From contig NZ_KB895456.1 of assembly GCF_000374865.1 (NCBI RefSeq), positions 62,001 to 126,000 of the forward strand: a DNA stretch of 64,000 bases, read 5' to 3'. The position numbers and the translations under genes were made by a program. Origin of the DNA: Arthrobacter sp. 135MFCol5.1. Its GTDB lineage: Bacteria > Actinomycetota > Actinomycetes > Actinomycetales > Micrococcaceae. Positions 61,548 through 64,000 of the stretch are shown in pieces (the stretch's first letter is position 1; each line of letters opens with the position of its first letter). Below the pieces are notes generated by a model. It was given only the letters and a program-made list of their open reading frames with translations, was not told where the DNA came from and ran no database searches.

Positions 61548-62675
61548 ATGGACTGCTCCTATTTCGATGCCGGCGCCTGCCGTTCCTGCACCCACATGGG
61601 CATGCCCTACGGCGAGCAGCTGGCCGGCAAGCAACGCCACTGCCAGGGCCTCCTGTCGGGCCACACCGGACTGGAATGGCTGCCGCCGGTGGCCAGCCGG
61701 GAGTCAGGCTTCCGCAACAAGGCCAAGATGGTGATCGGCGGGACGGCCCAGAACCCCACCATCGGAATCCTCGACGCCGACGGCCACGGCGTGGACCTGC
61801 GCCGGTGCGGCGTCTGCTCCCCGGGCCTGTTGGCCTGCTTCCCGGTCCTGGCGAGCTTCATCCGCCGGATCCGCCTGACGCCCTACGATGTGCCGCGCCG
61901 GACCGGCGAACTCAAGCACGTCATTATCACCGAATCCCCCGATGGCGAGATCATGCTCCGCCTGGTCCTGCGCTCCGAACAGGTGCTGCCGCGTATCCGC
62001 AAACACCTGCCGGAACTGCTGGCGGCGCTTCCCCAGGTGAAAGTGGTCTCGGTCAACCTGCATCCGGAGCACAAGGCCGTCCTGGAAGGTGACCGGGAGA
62101 TCCTGTTGACCAGCCAGGAAACCTTGGCCATGCGCGTCAACGACGTCACCCTGCACCTGCGCCCGCAGAGCTTCTTCCAGACCAACAGCGAGATGGCCGC
62201 GGCGTTGTACCGGCAGGGCCGCGAGTGGGTCAACGAGCTCGCACCCGCATCCGTCTGGGACCTTTACTGCGGAGTAGGCGGTTTCGCCCTGCACTGCGCC
62301 GCCCCGGCCCGCACCGTCACCGGCATTGAAACCAGCAGCGAGGCAATCGTATCCGCCCGGCTCAGCAGCGGGGAGGCGGGCCTGGAGGGAATGGAGTTTC
62401 AGGCCGGCGACGCCACCGCCTTCGCCTTGGCTGCTGATGAGTCGCCGGACCTGGTAATTGTGAACCCGCCCCGCCGCGGCATCGGCAAGGAACTGTGCGG
62501 CTGGCTGGAAGCCTCGGACGTGCAGCACGTGGTGTACTCCAGCTGCAATACACAGTCACTGGCCCGCGACCTGGCGAACCTTCCGTCCTTCACGGCGCGC
62601 CGGGCCCGCGTCCTGGACATGTTCCCGCAGACCACGCACTACGAGGTGATGGTGCTCCTGGAACGGGCAGCATAG
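61548..62675 (+). CDS. rlmC: 23S rRNA (uracil-747-C5)-methyltransferase
   Basis: A 375-residue SAM-dependent RNA methyltransferase of the TrmA/RlmC/RlmD family. The N-terminal Fe-S ligands are Cys in MDCSYFDAGACRSC and in QRHCQGLL. Short N-terminus without a TRAM domain is typical of RlmC. SAM motifs include WDLYCGVGGFALHCA, and the C-terminal catalytic segment is VYSSCNTQSLARDL with the nucleophilic Cys, preceded by VIVNPPRRGIGKEL. It methylates U747 of 23S rRNA in relatives. A TAAACT box ends 10 nt before the ATG, close to leaderless spacing. Confidence 0.92.
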   Translation: MDCSYFDAGACRSCTHMGMPYGEQLAGKQRHCQGLLSGHTGLEWLPPVASRESGFRNKAKMVIGGTAQNPTIGILDADGHGVDLRRCGVCSPGLLACFPVLASFIRRIRLTPYDVPRRTGELKHVIITESPDGEIMLRLVLRSEQVLPRIRKHLPELLAALPQVKVVSVNLHPEHKAVLEGDREILLTSQETLAMRVNDVTLHLRPQSFFQTNSEMAAALYRQGREWVNELAPASVWDLYCGVGGFALHCAAPARTVTGIETSSEAIVSARLSSGEAGLEGMEFQAGDATAFALAADESPDLVIVNPPRRGIGKELCGWLEASDVQHVVYSSCNTQSLARDLANLPSFTARRARVLDMFPQTTHYEVMVLLERAA

Positions 62676-62687
62676 GGCCCTCAGGCG

Positions 62688-63311
62688 TCAGTTTCGGCGG
62701 GCGCGTTCGACGGCGGCCGCCCCGGCTTCGCGCCCCTCGGCCCGAAGACCCGCTGCCACTCCTTCAGCGTCGGCGTCGGACCGGTTTTGGCTCATCTTTT
62801 CCTTCGCCTCGATCCGGCTGACCAGCAATTCCACGCCGACCACCGCCCGCAGCTGGCCGGCGACGAACTTCTCCGGGGCGTCGTCCACGGCCCAGGGATG
62901 CTCCCGGCCGTCCTCGTGCAGGCCGGTCAGGTGCCGGACGTGCCGTGCCAGCCAGCCGGCGTCGTCATGGATCACTAATTCGCCGTAGACATGCAGCGTG
63001 GCGTAGTTCCAGGTGGGCACCACCCGGCCGTGCTCGGCCTTGGCGGCGTACCACGACGGCGAGATGTAGTCGTCGGGGCCCTGGATGATGGCCAGTGCTT
63101 CGCCGGTGGGCAGGGCGGTCCACTGCGGGTTGTTCCGCGCCATGTGCGCCTGCAGGGAACCGTGCGCCCCCACGCCGGGGTTGAAGGCGAAGGGCAGCAG
63201 CGTGGCCAGCAGGCCGTGGTCCGTCATGGTGATGAGGTTGGCGGCGCCGGGCTTTGCCAGCAGGCTGTGGACGGTTTCGGGGGCGGCAGCGAAGTGGGCG
63301 GGAATGTACAT
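62688..63311 (-). CDS. FMN-binding negative regulator, PaiB family
   Basis: A 207-residue protein starting at MYIPAHFAAAPETVHSLLAK, behind AAGGAGC. The PaiB-type flavin/split-barrel fold shows ITMTDHGLLATLLPFAFNP, AHMARNNPQW and IQGPDDYISPSWYAAK, with VPTWNYATLHVYGEL. PaiB in Bacillus represses sporulation and degradative-enzyme genes. In most bacteria the role is unknown, and FMN or heme binding is possible. The 5' gene is an EamA transporter whose stop lies 17 nt upstream on the same strand, so they likely form an operon. Confidence 0.9.
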   Translation of the reverse strand: MYIPAHFAAAPETVHSLLAKPGAANLITMTDHGLLATLLPFAFNPGVGAHGSLQAHMARNNPQWTALPTGEALAIIQGPDDYISPSWYAAKAEHGRVVPTWNYATLHVYGELVIHDDAGWLARHVRHLTGLHEDGREHPWAVDDAPEKFVAGQLRAVVGVELLVSRIEAKEKMSQNRSDADAEGVAAGLRAEGREAGAAAVERARRN

Positions 63312-63328
63312 GGGCGCTCCTTTTCGGG

Positions 63329-64000
63329 CTAGCGGGCGGGACGGTTGAGGCGGACGCGGACGGCCGCGGCGGCGCAGAGGATGACGGCAAGGGCGCCCAG
63401 GAGGGTGGTCCAGGTGAGCGCCTCCCCCAGCAGCAGTGCCGCCCAGCCAATGCTGAGGACCGGCTGCAGCAGCTGGATCTGGCTGACCTGCGCCATGGGC
63501 CCGATGGCCAGCCCGCGGTACCAGGCGACGAATCCCAGGAACATGCTGACCACTGCCAGGTAGCCGAAGGCCGCCCACTGGACGGGCGTGGCCGACGGCG
63601 GCTGGCTGAGGACGGAGGCAACCGCCAGGACCAGCATGGCCGGGGCGGCGAGGACCAGTGCCCAGGCGATGGTTTGCCACGATCCGAGTTCGCGGGCCAG
63701 CAGTCCCCCTTCGGCGTATCCGACGGCGGCGCAGGCCACCGCACCCAGCAGCAGCAGGTCTGCCCACTGCAGGTGCCCCACTCCCCCGGACTGCAGGAAG
63801 GCGAAGGCGATCGCCGCCAGCGAGCCAAGCGCCATGACCATCCAGAAGGCGGCGGCCGGCCGCTCGCCGGTGCGAAGCACGGCTGCCGTCGCCGTCGCCG
63901 CCGGCAGGAGGGCGATGACCACGGCACCGTGCCCTGCGGGAACCGCGGTGAGGGCGTAGGACGTCAGTAGCGGGAAGCCGGCGACGACGCCCCCGGCCAC
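63329..64000 (-). CDS. EamA family (DMT) transporter, N-terminally truncated by the window
   Basis: The frame stays open to the right edge, so the true start lies beyond base 64000. About 223 residues are seen, with roughly seven or eight hydrophobic helices of the expected ten. The EamA repeat pattern is clear in VALLPAATATAAVLRTGERP-like sequence near the edge and in LQPVLSIGWAALLLGEALTW near the C-terminus (the conserved Gly-Glu of each EamA half). Drug/metabolite exporters of this type export amino acids, nucleosides or drugs. Substrate unknown. Probably co-transcribed with the PaiB-like gene. Confidence 0.85.
   Translation of the reverse strand: MAGGVVAGFPLLTSYALTAVPAGHGAVVIALLPAATATAAVLRTGERPAAAFWMVMALGSLAAIAFAFLQSGGVGHLQWADLLLLGAVACAAVGYAEGGLLARELGSWQTIAWALVLAAPAMLVLAVASVLSQPPSATPVQWAAFGYLAVVSMFLGFVAWYRGLAIGPMAQVSQIQLLQPVLSIGWAALLLGEALTWTTLLGALAVILCAAAAVRVRLNRPAR

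Overview
This 64 kb window is gene-dense, high-GC DNA from a Gram-positive actinobacterium, most likely an Arthrobacter/Pseudarthrobacter-type Micrococcaceae soil or plant-associated bacterium. The grounds are GC-rich third positions, frequent GTG starts, many leaderless promoters (a TANNNT -10 box ending 7-8 nt before the start codon), a monomeric isocitrate dehydrogenase, a perM/purN/purH neighbourhood as in mycobacteria, and an MgtA-like mannosyltransferase. I see no rRNA, tRNA, insertion sequence, prophage or CRISPR array. The order looks like ordinary chromosome with catabolic islands. Genes are cut by both window edges (a hydrolase fragment on the left, an EamA transporter on the right).

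Layout. 0-7.4 kb: housekeeping genes on the minus strand (membrane protein, xthA, trpS, 2H phosphoesterase, BrkB) and a DrrA/NodIJ-like ABC exporter. 7.5-10.9 kb: one-carbon metabolism, with glyA-folD under a ZTP riboswitch and purU divergent. 11-17.5 kb: carbonic anhydrase-like protein, then a DavB/DavA-type lysine (or arginine) oxidation cluster with its own permease and PucR regulator. 17.7-23 kb: ROK regulator plus mmsA-mmsB-chvE monosaccharide importer, sharing a repeated operator. 23-24.7 kb: secreted pectate lyase under a LacI-type operator. 24.9-32.2 kb: MacB-like ABC system, Gfo/Idh oxidoreductase, two secreted or surface proteins (one with an LAKTG anchor and tandem repeats), and a Ser/Thr kinase coupled to a lipoprotein. 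32-42.5 kb: icd, a secreted trypsin-like protease with an overlapping small ORF, purH, MFS, purN, perM, a structured noncoding region, and a PRC-barrel protein. 42.7-49.5 kb: mannosyltransferase plus UDP-glucose dehydrogenase, HAD phosphatase, GlsB-like stress protein, and a PAS-GGDEF-EAL protein. 49.5-61.5 kb: an amino-acid utilisation island. 61.5-64 kb: rlmC, PaiB-like protein, EamA transporter.

The most interesting region is 50.5-60.7 kb. It holds an S-methylmethionine-type permease and a homocysteine S-methyltransferase. Beside them is a tight three-gene operon encoding a homoserine dehydrogenase without an ACT domain, an aldehyde dehydrogenase and an aspartase, followed by an Lrp-type regulator. 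Read as a pathway this gives homoserine to aspartate semialdehyde to aspartate to fumarate plus ammonia. That would be a catabolic use of homoserine (possibly derived from S-methylmethionine) rather than biosynthesis. A 29-bp palindrome and a direct repeat lie in its promoter region.

Other points worth attention are the ZTP riboswitch on glyA-folD, a 57-residue ORF that carries the same YWT-ERM motif as the pro-region of the protease it overlaps, and a multi-hairpin candidate RNA upstream of perM on the opposite strand.
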